Shown piece after piece: positions 1 through 14,764 of a DNA stretch of 64,000 bases. Origin of the DNA: Papio anubis. Lineage: Eukaryota > Chordata > Mammalia > Primates > Cercopithecidae. The notes under the pieces were generated by a model, which worked only from the letters and a program-made list of their open reading frames with translations, was not told the origin of the DNA and did not search any database. Position numbers and translations under genes: made by a program. The stretch covers positions 51,820,855 to 51,884,854 of the forward strand of contig NC_044986.1 in the NCBI RefSeq assembly GCF_008728515.1. The letters run 5' to 3'. Position 1 is the stretch's first letter. Each line of letters begins with the position of its first letter.

Positions 1-1680
1 TTCTCAAAGTTAGTTGAAATCCACCGAGATGTCTTTTACAAGAAAGGGATTAGACTTTCCTCTCTTGAAATTCCAATCAAGGCAATACTCAATCTTTTCT
101 TAACCCCCACTGTCCGCTTCCTAACTCAGAGTCACAATGGATGAGAGTATTCAAATGTCTTCAAATAACCATTACTCTGCATTCTAAGGCAGTTTGCATA
201 CTGAGAGACCATTCGTAACTTAAAGAGCCTTTGCACAAGGAAGTTGTATTTCTTATAGTAATACCTTTCTGTAACTGGTATTTTCTGAGGATTCGGCATC
301 TATTTCCAGATCGACAGTGAATAATTAAATTCTAAAACTCAGAAATATAATGGAAAGTGGATTTATTTTTGCTGAGTAAAATGATCAATTATGTTTCCAA
401 CTTGTTTTTACATTTTTGCATGGTATATCAGCTATTAAAGCCATAGAATCAAACAAAGGTGGAAAAAAACGCAATTCACATTACTGTGGTCCTTTCCTAC
501 AATTCCTTTGAGGAAATACGTGTGTGTGTGTGTGTGTATTGTGTGTATTATGTGTATATTATATGTGCATATAAAATACTGTCTGTGCTATTAGGAGCCC
601 AGGTTCTGTGCTGAGCACCTTGAGCCTTGTGTAGAAAGTAGTGAAGAATGGGTAACGGAATGGAGAATCTCAAGACCAAAGGAACCTGTGGTTGTGAAAG
701 GCATTTACGGCTGTATGTTTTTCCTTATTTAGTTCCAACCTAACCAAGGTAGGGTCTTCCTTGTTTAGTCACTTGAAGTCTTTCAAAAGTGACATCAGAA
801 TGTATCCCATAACTATATCACAGTTATGGTTTGTCAAATAAAAATAGTATTTTTAAAGTGACATAAACACAAATTCCGCCAGACAGCAGGGCCCATATTT
901 ATTCCATTTTGCACAACCGCCCAGCGACCCTCCCTCTAGCGGCGGTCAAGGAATCTGTCTCTCTCTTTCACTTTGTGTGTGTTAAGTGTGTGTGCGCTCG
1001 CGCGTTTGTGTTGGGAAGGTTGACCACTAAGAGAGCTTACAAGTATCTGTAGGCTCTCCTGTGTAACCTCCTTCTCTTCCTAGCCAGGGCCTTTCACCCG
1101 TAGGCTCTCATGCGCTACTTCTAGAGCATCCTCTGATGTTGGTCCTGAACTGGGAGAATATGACCAAACTTGACAGAGACAGTACTGTCAAAAGGCGTTA
1201 GAAACTTCGGAAACTGGCAACAGTGACGGCATTTTTGCTCTGCGAAGAATACGCCCAGAAGGTTCAGAAAGAAGTCGGAAGAGGACATGGGGAGAAAAAC
1301 GTTGAAGGGCTATGGAAAAGCGTCAATAACATAAACTGACTTTAATTTTTCTTCATAGAAATACGTTTCCGGTGAAATTTTCTAAGAAATTGGGAGACAG
1401 TTAATTTGCTTGGTTGACGCTCACACTCCTTGCTCTCACTAGGTCTCAGGTCTTCCAAGCCTAGCACTCTCTCAGAATGCTTTCGGGTTGAGCGGGAGGG
1501 CCTCCTCACAGTAAGCAGGGCAGAGAAGGCAATGCCAGCAGTGCTTTCCTGGATTTCGCGACCACAATCCACCATCCCAAACCCCACTTCCCATGTCCTT
1601 GATTTTTGAGGCTTTTTGGGAGGGCATGACTTCAGGGAACATCACTCTTTCACAGATCAGGGGAGCATAGTCGGAAATCT
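1..1680. other. Unique flank upstream of the CpG island
   Basis: No gene or interspersed repeat is recognised with confidence. The stretch has ordinary AT-rich composition up to about 850 and then grows richer in G+C and CpG toward the island. Two TG-rich tracts lie in it, near 518-570 and 975-1012; the second runs into a CGCTCGCGCG stretch. Short minus-strand frames near 1342-1762 have no recognisable domain. If the island at 1.7-2.7 kb is bidirectional, this stretch could hold part of a minus-strand first exon, but nothing here demonstrates that. Confidence 0.5.
518..572. repeat. (TG)n microsatellite
   Basis: About nine uninterrupted TG units, then degenerate TG/TATG units running to a TATATG-rich end. 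Simple alternating purine-pyrimidine DNA, likely polymorphic in length. Confidence 0.85.
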
Positions 1681-1689
1681 TGGGTTGTA

Positions 1690-2760
1690 TTCCTGACTCA
1701 GTCTGGGTGTGGAGCGAGCGGGGACAGGAATCGAGATGCAAAGGCAGACGCAACCAGCGCACCCGCGGACCGCGCGCGCGGGAACCAGCTTCTAGCCCGG
1801 AGTCTGGGGTGCCGGGCGTGCTCAGGAAGCTGGTGGGTGGTTATTCGGGATTACTGGGACATCAGGATAAAGGGGTCACTCCAATCCCTTGCAGATCAGA
1901 TTCTCGCGGACTCCATGGCCAGACCTGCACAGTGCCCTTCATATGGTGGGTGGAGAGGGTACTCCTTGGCCGAATTGATCCCGCCCTGCCCCCACAGGGT
2001 CAGCCCCGCGCCCACCCACACATCCAGTCCCCGGGAACAAAACTCTGTCTGGATCCACACTGACCCGTTGACGTGCTTTCCCAAAGGAGGAACGACACTA
2101 ACAAAAGCAGAATCGTTCGTGGGAGATTTTCCACCAAGAACTGTTACCTCCTTCCCCGTGTAATCGGTTTCCACTGAAACGGATGGGAAAAGGATCTCGC
2201 CCTCTGCTGTCCCTTTCGACTGGCCCGGGACTGCGCGAAGCCTAGAGCTGCAAGGGAGGGGAACCCCGGCACCCCAGCCTCTGAGCACCCTCCCCCAGCA
2301 CGGCAGCCCTCGGCCCTCGTCACCAATTCCTAGGTAGAAAAGCGCGCGGCCGGAGCGCGCAAGTCTTGGCGTCCGGAAACTAATGTTTTCCGCTCAGTCA
2401 TGGCGGCTTCCCCAGTGGAACACAGCGAAAGGGCTGAGGGCGACCGTGCGACTTCCTCCAGACCGCGAGCCCGGAGCACTGGCGGGAGGGCGGCCAAACG
2501 CGGGCCTAGGGCTCCCCCGGCGCTTCCGGGCGCGCCGAGAACTGCAGCTGGCGCGCTACTGCCTTCCCCGCGCGGTGCCTAAGAGCGACCGTAGAAGGAG
2601 GAGGTCTGCACACCTGCTGTTCCTGGTTACCCCAGCTCCCATTTCCTTCCCAGTAGGCCCATTCTCTCCATCCCAACTCGCTCCGAGGCTCCTGCTTGCT
2701 CCTGTTCCTCCCTCCCATTCCCCGGGTAACAGTCGACCTTAGGGTCACGGCAGAGTAGGT
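1690..2760. promoter_or_regulatory. CpG island, probable promoter
   Basis: CpG dinucleotides are dense here, most of all at 2210-2600 (for example GCGCGCGGCCGGAGCGCGC near 2341-2361 and GGGCGCGCCGAG near 2528), while the rest of the window is strongly CpG-depleted. Retained CpG at this density normally marks a germline-unmethylated promoter. No obvious TATA box precedes the densest part. A CATGGCGGC motif at 2399-2407 resembles the YY1-type sequence found just after many CpG-island start sites. Strand and gene are not determined: the transcript could run right, across tens of kilobases of repeats, or left out of the window. No repeat was recognised inside the island. Confidence 0.75.
2400..2582 (+). 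CDS. Possible first coding exon or short upstream frame (unproven)
   Basis: A 60-codon frame starts with ATG at 2400 inside the CpG island. The start context is good, with G at -3 and G at +4 (GTCATGGCGG). The product begins MAASPVEHSERAEGDRA and is rich in Ala, Arg, Pro and Ser, as many GC-rich first exons are. It is low in complexity after residue 20 and has no domain, signal peptide or membrane segment. The TAA at 2580-2582 would end it unless a splice donor lies inside; I see only weak GT candidates (GCGGTGCC near 2572). An overlapping frame from ATG 2383 runs to 2742 but has a poor start context. I do not recognise either product. It may equally be 5'UTR or chance coding in GC-rich DNA. 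Confidence 0.2.
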   Translation: MAASPVEHSERAEGDRATSSRPRARSTGGRAAKRGPRAPPALPGAPRTAAGALLPSPRGA

Positions 2761-4015
2761 ACTAACTAGCTGGCAGTTAGCGTGGTCTCTGACAATCCAG
2801 GGCTCATAGGACCACGTTTCCAAAAGCGCCGAGGAAAGGAACTTCCCTTGACTATGCCCAGAAGGATCAACTTACTTTGTGTTTGCGATCAATCAGAACA
2901 AAGCTGCCTTCTGTAACCTAAGCACGTCCTTGCCTTTGTTTTTGCTTTTTGTTTTGTTTTTTTCAAGTCAAAGAAACAAGATTTGTAGTACTGTGTACAC
3001 TAACAACTGTTTCTCTTTTAAAAGATAATTAATATATTTTATTTATTTTCTTTTCTTAAATAGTGAAAATAACGTTGGTTTAATGCATATAATAAAATAC
3101 ATATTAATACTAATTGATGGATTATTTTTTACAAGACAGTACATAGTATTGAATTTCCACTTATTATAACCTGCTTTTGTTATAAAAATAATGAAACTCA
3201 TTTTCTTAGATATATATACACACACACACATATGTATATATAAACTTACAGAAACAATAAGTTTCAAATTCACAGTACATGGCAAATAGAGTCAATATTT
3301 CTAGTTTAAGTCTTAAAAGAAATGTAATGTCCTTACTCTCTCAAAAACTGTTTCAGAATTCAACAGAGCAATTGATTAGAAACCATACTCAACATATTTA
3401 TTCACAAGTAGTAGTAAACTCAGAAAAAAAAATGTATTGGTAGCCTAATAATTTATATTTCCTATAAATCTCATCTCTTATAACAACTTTTAAAAAGTGC
3501 CTTGACAAGCCAAGTATGTTCTTGAATATTTGAACAGATTGTCTTAAAATGTAGATTTTTCATTTCCTGCCATCATCAGTGATTGTCATAGCAAACAGAT
3601 GCAAATAACATCTGCTTCCGTGGCAGATGCCAGGGTGGTACTGGCATCCTTAAAATGTCCACAGAGTCTGTCTGGACAGTGATTAGCATTTTGTGGGCCC
3701 ACCTGTGCTGGGTCAAGCTCTGCAGCAGTAGTAGAGATACTGTTAAACAACTCAATGTTTTATGATTACTAATTATGGCAACAGTACTAAAATATAACAG
3801 TGATCTTAATGATATGCCTCTTCAAATTATATTTAAACATTTCCCAGTTACCTTTACACTAGCTATAGCCAATGAACAAGTTAAGAAAATATAGGAGGAA
3901 TAGATAAAAAGATGTACATTTTTAATGATTTGTCCCATTCCTCCAGTTGTATTTGTCAGAAATAACATAACTAATATTTATTGACTATTTTTTGTTTGTT
4001 TAGGTCTACATGAAA
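2761..4015. other. Unique AT-rich stretch after the island
   Basis: Composition falls abruptly from CpG-rich to AT-rich after about 2900. It contains a mixed TA/CA microsatellite at about 3208-3242. No gene, RNA gene or confident interspersed repeat is seen. Confidence 0.5.
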
Positions 4016-4019
4016 CTTT

Positions 4020-4182
4020 TTATGCACATGACCACATTATTTCCTAACAACAGATCCATGAAGTCAGGAAGATTCTTCCTGCTTGGTAAATAAGGAAACT
4101 GAAGCTTTCAAAGGTGATAATACTGTGGACAAATTCTAAGAGCTGGAGAGGCAGTTTGCTGATCTAAGTCTGGAGTTCAGGA
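4020..4182 (-). repeat. MIR-type SINE fragment (antisense)
   Basis: The segment around 4085-4180 carries the MIR-type order 'aggaaactgaag' followed by a gap and then a 'ctggagttcag' part, read antisense. A similar old segment, with 'gtcagaacccacattttaacc', lies at about 4690-4740 after the next element. This fits one MIR interrupted by the LTR at 4183-4675. Divergence is high. Confidence 0.45.
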
Positions 4183-4675
4183 TGTGATTGTGATGAACAA
4201 AATAATGGTCTCTCAAAGACGTCTACATCTTAATCCCTGGGACCTGTGAATTTGTGAAGTTGTATTGGCAAAAAGAATCAAGGTTTCCAATAGAATTAAG
4301 ATTCCCAATCAGCTGACCTTAAAATAGGGAGATTATCCTAGATTATTGGAGCAGGCCTAAAATCTGGAAAAGAGAGGCAGAAGAGGAGGTCAGAATGATG
4401 CTATGTGGTAAGGAATCAACCTAGTATTGATATCTCTGGGTTTGAAGATGGAGGAAGGGAGCATGCATGGGCCAGGGAATGTGGGTGGCCTCTAGAAGCT
4501 AGAAAAGGGCAAGGAAACAGATTCACCCTAAAAGAAGGTCAGCATCTTGTGGACAATATCAAGCCAGTGAGATCTGTGTCACACTTCTGATCTACAGACT
4601 AAGATAAAATTATGTGTGCTGTAAAGCCATGACGTTTGTGATAATTTGTCACAGCAGGATTAGGAAAGTAATACA
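4183..4675 (+). mobile_element. MLT1-type MaLR solo LTR
   Basis: The segment begins TGTGATTGTGATGAAC and ends with the MaLR terminus TAATACA. The usual internal landmarks come in order: 'gggagattatcctagatta' near 4328, 'gtggcctctagaagctagaa' near 4487, and 'gataatttgtcacagcagga' near the end. Length is about 490 bp, normal for an MLT1 LTR. No internal region or second LTR follows, so it is a solo LTR. The 5-bp flanks (CAGGA and CTGAT) no longer match well, in keeping with its age. Confidence 0.7.
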
Positions 4676-5068
4676 CTGATGCAGATCTTTTTGAGTCAGA
4701 ACCCACATTTTAACCTCTCTACTTTTCAGTCAGTGACCAACTTCTCGATAAGAAGAAGGTTATCTACAAAGAGCAAATACAAAGCCCTTGGGAGTCAAAA
4801 GAAAATAATCTAGGGGATGTTTGACAGTGATTCTATTTCTCCTACACTAATAAATCCACTTACCTCTGGCAAAGGAACTAGGTAATAAATACGCTTTTAT
4901 ATGCCCTCTATTGTCATTTTACAAAAAACAAAAAACACATATAAATTCAAATGGCTTATTTGTATTCTTATTTTTCTACTTAATTAGTTATCAGTTTGCC
5001 TTTTTCTTTAAAAATATACTTACTTAAATGCATGCCTTAGCAAGCAAAGTAAACTGTTAAGAGAGCAA

Positions 5069-5387
5069 GGCTGGTCACGGTGGTTCATGCCTGTAATCAT
5101 AGCACTCTGGGAGGAGTGCATCAGAGTGGATGATCTGAGGTCAGGAGTTTGAGACCAGCCCAGCCAACATAGTGAAACCTCATCTCTACTAAAAATACAA
5201 AAAATTAGCCGGGAGTGGTGGTGCGCGCCTGTAGTCCCAGATATTCACGAGGCTGAAGCAGGAGAATTGTTTGAACCCCGGAGGCGGACGTTGCAGCGAG
5301 CAGAGATTGCACCAATGTACTCCAGCCTGGGTGACAGAGTGAGACTCCATCTCATTAAAATAAAATAAAATAAAATAAAATAAAATA
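5069..5387 (+). mobile_element. Alu SINE
   Basis: Full-length dimeric Alu, beginning at the ggctggtcacggtgg-type 5' end. It has the A- and B-box region, a middle 'ctaaaaatacaaaaaatta' linker, the 'gcactccagcctggg'-type right-arm end (here 'gtactccagcctggg'), and a tail expanded into an (AAAAT)n run at about 5357-5386. A short duplication in the left arm replaces the usual 'gaggccgaggcggg'. Confidence 0.95.
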
Positions 5388-5720
5388 GTGGTCAAGTGAA
5401 AATAATAACTCAAAAGTATGGAGTCTGGAGTGAAGTTAGTAAATAAAGAGCATGCAACTAAACATTTGGTAACAGTTGGCTATAAATTTTATTCAATTTT
5501 TTTTCTATAAAGCAACTTGAATAGAGAAATGTGATTACAGTATATAACAATATTTATGGTTTCTGTAACATAAACCTAAATCTTTTTCTATTGATACGGA
5601 AAGAACAGAAGCAAAGAAGGAAGAAGAGAAAATAGCACCCAATCTCTAACAACAAATTTGAACCTAGTAGAACAAACTTATTATGTTCCATGAAACTAAA
5701 GCCCCTTTCTAACTTGTAGT
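5388..5720. other. Short unique AT-rich spacer between two Alus
   Basis: No gene or additional repeat is recognised. Ends in an A/T-rich run that merges with the tail of the next Alu. Confidence 0.5.
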
Positions 5721-5721
5721 T

Positions 5722-6030
5722 ATTTTATTTTTAATTTAATTTTATTTTTTGATAGAGGGCCTCACTCTTTCACCCAGGCTAGAGTGCAGTGGCAGGGTCA
5801 AAGCTCATCGCAGCCTTGACTTCCCAAGTTCTCGTGATCCTCCCACGTCACCTTCCCAAGTAGCTGGCAATGTTAGTATGTGCCACCATACCCAGCTACT
5901 TTTAAAAATTTTTTAGATGGGGTCTCATTGTGTTGCCAGGCTGGTCTTGAAACTCTGGGCTTAAACAATACTTTTGCCTAGGCCTCCCAAAATGTTGGGA
6001 TTACAGGTGTGAGCCACTGTATCTGACCTA
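5722..6030 (-). mobile_element. Alu SINE, old (AluJ-like), antisense
   Basis: The T-rich tail is at the left (5722-5750), followed by 'cacccaggctagagtgcagt' and 'gcctcccaaaatgttgggat', ending 'gtgagccactgtatctgacc'. The many differences from the younger copies suggest the AluJ class. Confidence 0.9.
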
Positions 6031-7165
6031 TGATTATTTTAGATGTCAAACCACTGAGCCACAAATTATGAACCCTTCATTCTCATGAGTAATACAAGAC
6101 AGAGGTAAAAATCAAAGGATGGATTATATATCTACTGCAGCCCATCCTGTGTTACCATTTTTTTCTTTGTCTTGTCTTTTTGCTATGTTGCAATAACAGC
6201 ATTATAATATTTGGGCTAGATTGTATTACTGTATCACACAGACAAAATATATATTTCAATATGATTGAGTCTGATCAATGGGCAAAGAGAAAAATTAGTT
6301 TTTTCTTCAGAGTTTTTACTTCTTAAGCTATTATTTTTGATAAAACTATGCTTGTGGTACAAGCAATACCTTTCAAATAGGTCCAAGAGTATATAATAAA
6401 GTATAAGTTTGTTTTTATATTCAGAACCTCTGTCTCATTACTTTTTACTTTGCTTCTACTCTGATCATGTAGGGAGAATAGGTCCTACAATTTTCAATAA
6501 ATGTCATTGGTCTGAACCTGGATCAACCATAATACTGAAGTGAGCTAGGCTGATTGGAGACATTCCATGGGGATATTCAGTAAGAGCAGCAAGATCAAAG
6601 AGCTAATTTTGTTTTCATCCTATTGGGAATGTGAAGCCTTGGAGCCATGGTTATTATGATATGTGGGAGAGTCTTATTTACAGGAGGTGAGAATAGAGGC
6701 AAAGGTAGAACCCAGGAGAAACATGAGGCTCCTAAATACATTAGACTTCCTTGTTAAATGTATCTCTGAGGCATGATAGTGTCACTTTATATTCTGAAGT
6801 TTAATTTTATGAGCTAATAGATCCATTCATCAATTTATCTTTCTATTTTTCTATCAACTATCTTTCTTTTTTTTACACAAATCAATTTAAGTTGAATTTC
6901 TGTGATATTCAACTGAAAGAGACATGACTAATAGAAGAATACCAGTTACACAAGTCCATCCTTCTAAGATACTACCTGGCAAACAAAAGGCTGAGTCTAC
7001 TGATTCTGGAAGGAACAGGTTGGGGTCTAAGCAGCGGAAAAGGTCGCTAGGCAGACACATATAGGTAGGGGCACAAAAATTGGAATGCATCAGATGGACC
7101 AAACCCCAATCCTAATGGTCTGATGAGGAAATGGATATTATATTCAGTGTGTAAATATTATTTGC
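6031..7165. other. AT-rich, mostly unclassified
   Basis: No gene is seen. From about 6890 the text begins to resemble the 5' part of an old L1M, but not clearly enough to set a boundary. Confidence 0.4.
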
Positions 7166-7169
7166 CAAG

Positions 7170-9745
7170 TTTTCCATTGTTCCTGTATACATATCCAGGA
7201 TATAATCACAAAATATAAACTACCATACTAGGAAAAATAAGAACATATATTAATAGTATATAAACAAGAGAAAAAAAGTAGTCATTGATGCAGATGCACA
7301 AAGGATCCAGATATTAGAGTTATTACATAAGGACTTTAGAATAATGATGATATATTTATTAGAATTTATTGCTAGAAAAAGGGACAAATATATGAACATT
7401 TTGGGGAATTTTCTAGAACATTGGAAACTCTGAAGAGGAAATATTTAGATATTCTATAGCAGAAAGGCAAAATAGAAAAAAATTAAGATGCCCTTTCATT
7501 GGGTTTAACTATGGACTGAAGTTAACTGCAGAACTTACCAGTTACTTTAAATACTGATCCATAATAATTAATGCAGAAACACAAAGATAAAAAATAATAA
7601 AAGTGTCTCTGATTTATAGTATAGTGGCAAAAGGAAAAACATAGTTCTAATTGGATTTCAGGAAGAAGTAGAGCTGGTGAGTAAACAGAAAACATATTAG
7701 ATGAGATAATACCTGAGAATTTCCCAAACATTGAAGAAGTTCAGCAATTCCCAAATAGAACTGATATAAAGAAAATCACACTGAGGTATATAATAATCAA
7801 ATGGATGAGAAAGATAGAGGAAAACAAAACAACATAAAGAATAACAGCAACAATAACAATTTAAAAACACCCAGAGAATATAGAAAAAGAAACATCAAAC
7901 TGAGATAGTTGGCTTTTCATCTGAAACAACAGAAGGCAGATGTTTCCCATCTTTCCCCCTGTTATTCCCTGTTTCCCTGTTATCTTTAAAGTGCTGTTAG
8001 AAAAATAGCCAAATAGAATTCTACATATTTTAAAAGTATATCCTTTTACAATGAATATAAAGTATTTCCAGAAAGAGACAAAATGAGAAAAGTTATATGT
8101 TCAGCAGATTTGCACTAGAAAAAAGCACTAAAAGTATTGATGGTAAATGATACCAAAGGAAACCCAATACATGGGGGAAAATGAAGACTGCTGGAAAGGG
8201 AAAAGGTAAACGTATAGGTGACTACAAAAGGGCATTTTACTATAAATTTGCTTTATAATTTATTAACATTTATGAAGTATTTGTAGAAAAATTAACAAAA
8301 TGCATCATGAATTTATAAAGTATGGAGATATAAAATAAAGGATAACTAAAAATACAGAAGGAGTAAATAGGGTAGAATTTTACCATTGAAAGGTTTTTAC
8401 ATTCTTACAGTGGTAAACATTTTTGAACAAGGACTGGGGTCAGTTAAGTGTGCATATCGTATTCTTTTGTAACCATTATACATTAAACGAAACTGATATT
8501 TTTAAAAAGTCTACAGAGAACATAAATTTAAATGCTTAAAGAATTTAACCCAAACGAAGGTAGGAATAAAGAAACAAACTAAAAAGACACAAAAATAGAG
8601 GCACAATAAATTGAAAAACAAATAAGATGACAATAACCATTTTCTCGGCCACACTAAATATACTAAATATTAAATAACTAAACAATTCAATTAAAAGTAG
8701 AGATTTTGAGCCAGGCGCGGTGGCTCATGCCAGTAATCCCAGCACTTTGGGAGACCAAGGCGGGTGGCTCACGAGGTCAGCAGTTTGACACCAGCCTGGC
8801 TAACATGGCGAAACCCCGTCTCTACTAAAAATACAGAAATTAGCCTGTCGTGGTGGCAGACGTCCGTAATCCCAGCTACTCAGGAGGCTGAGACAGGAGA
8901 ATCGCTTGAACCCGGGAGGCGGAGGTTTCAGTGAGCAGAGATCACGCTACTGCACTCCAGTTTGGGAGACAGGACAAGACTTCGTCTCAAAGAAAAAAAA
9001 AACTTAAGAGATTTTCAAACTGGATTCCAAAGAAAAGTTAAAAAAAGCTTTATATATTCCATATATAAGAAAAATACCTTAAGTATAAAGATACAGACAA
9101 GAAGAATGCAGAAGATTGGAAAGAATATGCCGTGCGAACAGTAAACCCAAGTCCATGTGACTATATTAATGTCAGATAAGGAAGACATCAAGAAAAAAAA
9201 GTATTTCATGAGATGAAGAGGAATAGCAATAAAAATAAAAGAACCAATTTATCAAGAGGATATAACTCTCCTATATTTTAACGAACCTAGTGGCAGAAAT
9301 TCAAAATGCACAAAGCAAAATTTGATAGAAGTAAAATAATATACTCAAACATAGCTGGAATTTTAACACCTTTCTCTGTTAGTAATTGACAAAAGGAAAC
9401 AAAATATAAGTAGAGATATAGAAGATTCAATACGATCAATTTTAGCTAATTGACATTTATAGAATATTACCAACAACTGCATAGTTTGGATTTATTTAAA
9501 ATATTTATGAAACATTATCCATAGTAGCTCATCTGCAGAGACATAAAATGTCTCAAAATTTTAAATAAATAGACATGACATAGAGTAAATTTTTAACCAC
9601 AAGCAATTAAATTATAAATAATTTTAATAAGATATCTAAAACTTCAAGAAGCATGAAACTACCATAAAGATATTTAAAAATTATGTGACACTCTTCTAAA
9701 ACTCTATAGATCAAAGAACTAATTGCAAGGAAAAATGTGTATTTT
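7170..9745 (+). mobile_element. Old L1M LINE fragment, split by an Alu
   Basis: The sense strand shows the old L1 signature in order. The ORF1 region gives 'gatattagagttattacata' and 'aaggactttagaataa' near 7310, then 'cccaaacattgaag' near 7722, 'tttcatctgaaacaac' near 7914 and 'tagaattctacatatttt' near 8014. The start of the ORF2 endonuclease region gives 'gtccatgtgactatattaat' near 9151 and 'aattgacatttatagaatat' near 9450. Many stops and indels break all frames. The 5' end and everything past the early part of ORF2 are missing. An Alu is inserted at 8708-9006, and L1 text continues directly across it. Confidence 0.7.
8708..9006 (+). mobile_element. Alu SINE inside the L1M, with target duplication
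   Basis: Dimeric Alu starting 'gagccaggcgcggtggctc', close to the young consensus (AluS-like), with a poly-A tail at about 8991-9002. A 9-bp direct repeat AGAGATTTT flanks it at 8699-8707 and 9007-9015. L1 text reads through when the Alu and one repeat are removed. Confidence 0.95.
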
Positions 9746-9842
9746 ATACATATATATGCACATATATACTTATGTATATATATACACACATATATTTATG
9801 TGTATACACACACACACATAAATATACACACACAGTATATTT
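9739..9842. repeat. Compound TA/CA microsatellite
   Basis: Alternating TATA, TACACA and CACACA runs, about 100 bp, at the end of the L1M fragment; probably length-variable. Confidence 0.85.
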
Positions 9843-12537
<2,695 letters not shown>

Positions 12538-12696
12538 TTGCTCTGGGGCCTTCTTAGTCTTCTTAGGTTCTGGTCCTTAACATTTGAGAATGTCTGACAG
12601 GATCCATGAATTTTATTTTTTAAAAATTGTACATGCCCAAAATTTTCATGCAGTTTTTATGGAATTTTGCAAAATGTATGAAAATCCTGAAGTCAG

Positions 12697-12698
<2 letters not shown>

Positions 12699-12733
<35 letters not shown>

Positions 12734-13014
12734 AAAGGGTCTCATTCTGTCACCCAGGCTGGGATGTGGTGGTGTTATCGTAGCTTACTTTAACCTTGAA
12801 CTGCTAGGCTCAGGCAATCCTCCAGGCTCAGCCTCTGAGTAGCTAAGATTAAAGGCATGTGACACCAAGTCCAGCTTATTTTATTTTATTTTTTTCAGAG
12901 ACAAAATCTTGCATTGTTGCTCAATCTCATCTCAAACTCCTATCCTCAAGTGATCCTCCCGTCTAGGCCTCCCAAAGGGCTGGGATACCAAACATGAGCA
13001 ACTGTGCTCAGCCT
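12699..13014 (-). mobile_element. Alu SINE, old (AluJ-like), antisense
   Basis: After a T run of about 28 and an A run of about 10 comes 'gggtctcattctgtcaccca'. It ends 'gagcaactgtgctcagcc'. Divergence is high and many CpG sites are lost. The T run followed at once by an A run is odd for an Alu tail. Confidence 0.88.
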
Positions 13015-13390
13015 TGAGGTTCTGGCTGCAATATGGCTGTTATTTATGGAAACAACAGAAGTTCTTGGTATCACCAGTCATTCTTCTTGAGAGTGTCACC
13101 CCACAACACTGAGATGAATATAGTTAAAAACTCAAAATGAGGTCATTATGGCAGAAGAGAATTGATAGTGCCCATTAAAAGACATTACACACTTTGGTTG
13201 ATGCAACTAAATCATAGTCTGAGATGCAGTTACAAAGTGGTAATGTTCAAAAGATCGTCTATTAGTCAAAGTAATAGAAAGGGTCCTGGTTATGTTGGTA
13301 AAAATTGAGGTATCTGTCATTATCCATCTTCAGATTCTTTGTTAAATGTTTATTAAGTTGAAAAAGCTACATTTCAAAAGTATTTATATT
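13015..13390. other. Unique AT-rich spacer
   Basis: Nothing gene-like and no confident repeat. Confidence 0.45.
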
Positions 13391-13394
13391 ATTG

Positions 13395-13870
13395 ATCAAT
13401 TCCTGCATAACAAATTATCCCAAAAACATAGTGATTTAAAAACAACAACCTGTATTATCTCAAAGTTTCTGCGGGGCAGGAATCTGAGCATGGCTTAACT
13501 GGGTCTTCTATTCAGAGACTCTCACAAGTTATAATCAATCTCACTCACATGCTTGCTGGTAGATTCAGTACTTTGACAGCTGTTGTCCAGAATTCCATAT
13601 AATGTGAGCCTCTCCAACATGGAAGCTTTCTTCATCAAAATGTGCAAAGCCAAAAAAAAAAAAAAAAAAAAAAAAAAAAAGCCATTGAAAAGAGTCCAAG
13701 ACAGAAGTCACATCTTTTGTCACCTAATCACAGAATCAACATCTCATCATGTTTGCTGTATTCTAGGCAATAGCAGCAAGCAAATGGATCCGGCTCACAC
13801 CCATGGGAGGGTATTAGACAAGGGTTGGAATCCCAGGAGATAGAGACCATTAGAAACTATGTTAAATTGC
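13395..13870 (+). repeat. Old interspersed repeat of LTR type, family not assigned
   Basis: This has the recognisable medium-reiteration sequence 'cctgcataacaaattatccc', then 'gatttaaaaacaacaacc', 'tgcggggcaggaatctgagc', 'cacatgcttgctggtagatt', 'gacagaagtcacatcttttg' and a 'ggagatagagaccattagaa' end. I know the family by appearance but cannot name it safely. An uninterrupted A run of about 30 bases (13651-13680) replaces the usual GAGA-rich middle. Confidence 0.55.
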
Positions 13871-14760
13871 CAATTACAGTAGTGTGTCAAAGAATCCTGA
13901 GAAAATAATTCTGGGCTCAAAGTTCTTATAAGGCATTGAGGCAGGACAATAAAGGAATAGAAAATAATACTATATTAATTTAATTATTTACTAATACTAA
14001 TTACTGGTATAATGTACTAAAGTAGTATACTACATTTTTGGTAATTTGTTTCAGGAGTAATAGAAACATATCCAAATATTAAATATCGAAGCATATTATA
14101 ATTCTATGAACATTTACTCTGTAATGCCTAAAAAGAGTGTTTTAAAAATATACTTTATTTCCTAATATACCAAAATGAAGCCTTCACATATGAAATTAAT
14201 AAAATATTTCTGACCTAATAATTTCATTTTTAGCTTTTCACTAAGAAGTAATATTGTTTGCAAAAATGTTATGTACCAAGGAGTTTATAACATGCATTTG
14301 TAGTCAGGAAAAATTTGAAATTAAAAATGTGAAATAAATATATGTAAAAACAGAATAATATAGGCATCTAAATTGCCCTATATAAAAAGCAAACATAAAA
14401 TTAAAAACTCGTATTAACCAAAAATATGCTCTGAAGTATGTCCCTTCACTAAATTTACTTAAGTTTCTTTTGGAAAAAATTAAAAATAATTGTATTTGCT
14501 AATAAGAGAAGGTAGAAATATTATTTACCCATTTGTTTTCAGAAGTAAAACAAATACAATATTTTCTAAGTAATAAGGTTGAGACAAGAAAAAAACAGCA
14601 ATGAGTCAAAATGTCTATTTACATGCTTTTACAGGAAAACAAGACTTACCTACTTACTTCCAAAAAAAAAAATTAGTAGAAATGTTATTGTTTTCTTAAA
14701 AGTAAATACCTTTTACATACTTCTCTCATAATTTTAATCTGGCGTTCAGTTATGGTGATC
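13871..14760. other. AT-rich unique DNA
   Basis: No gene or confident repeat; several A runs only. Confidence 0.45.
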
Positions 14761-14764
14761 ATGT

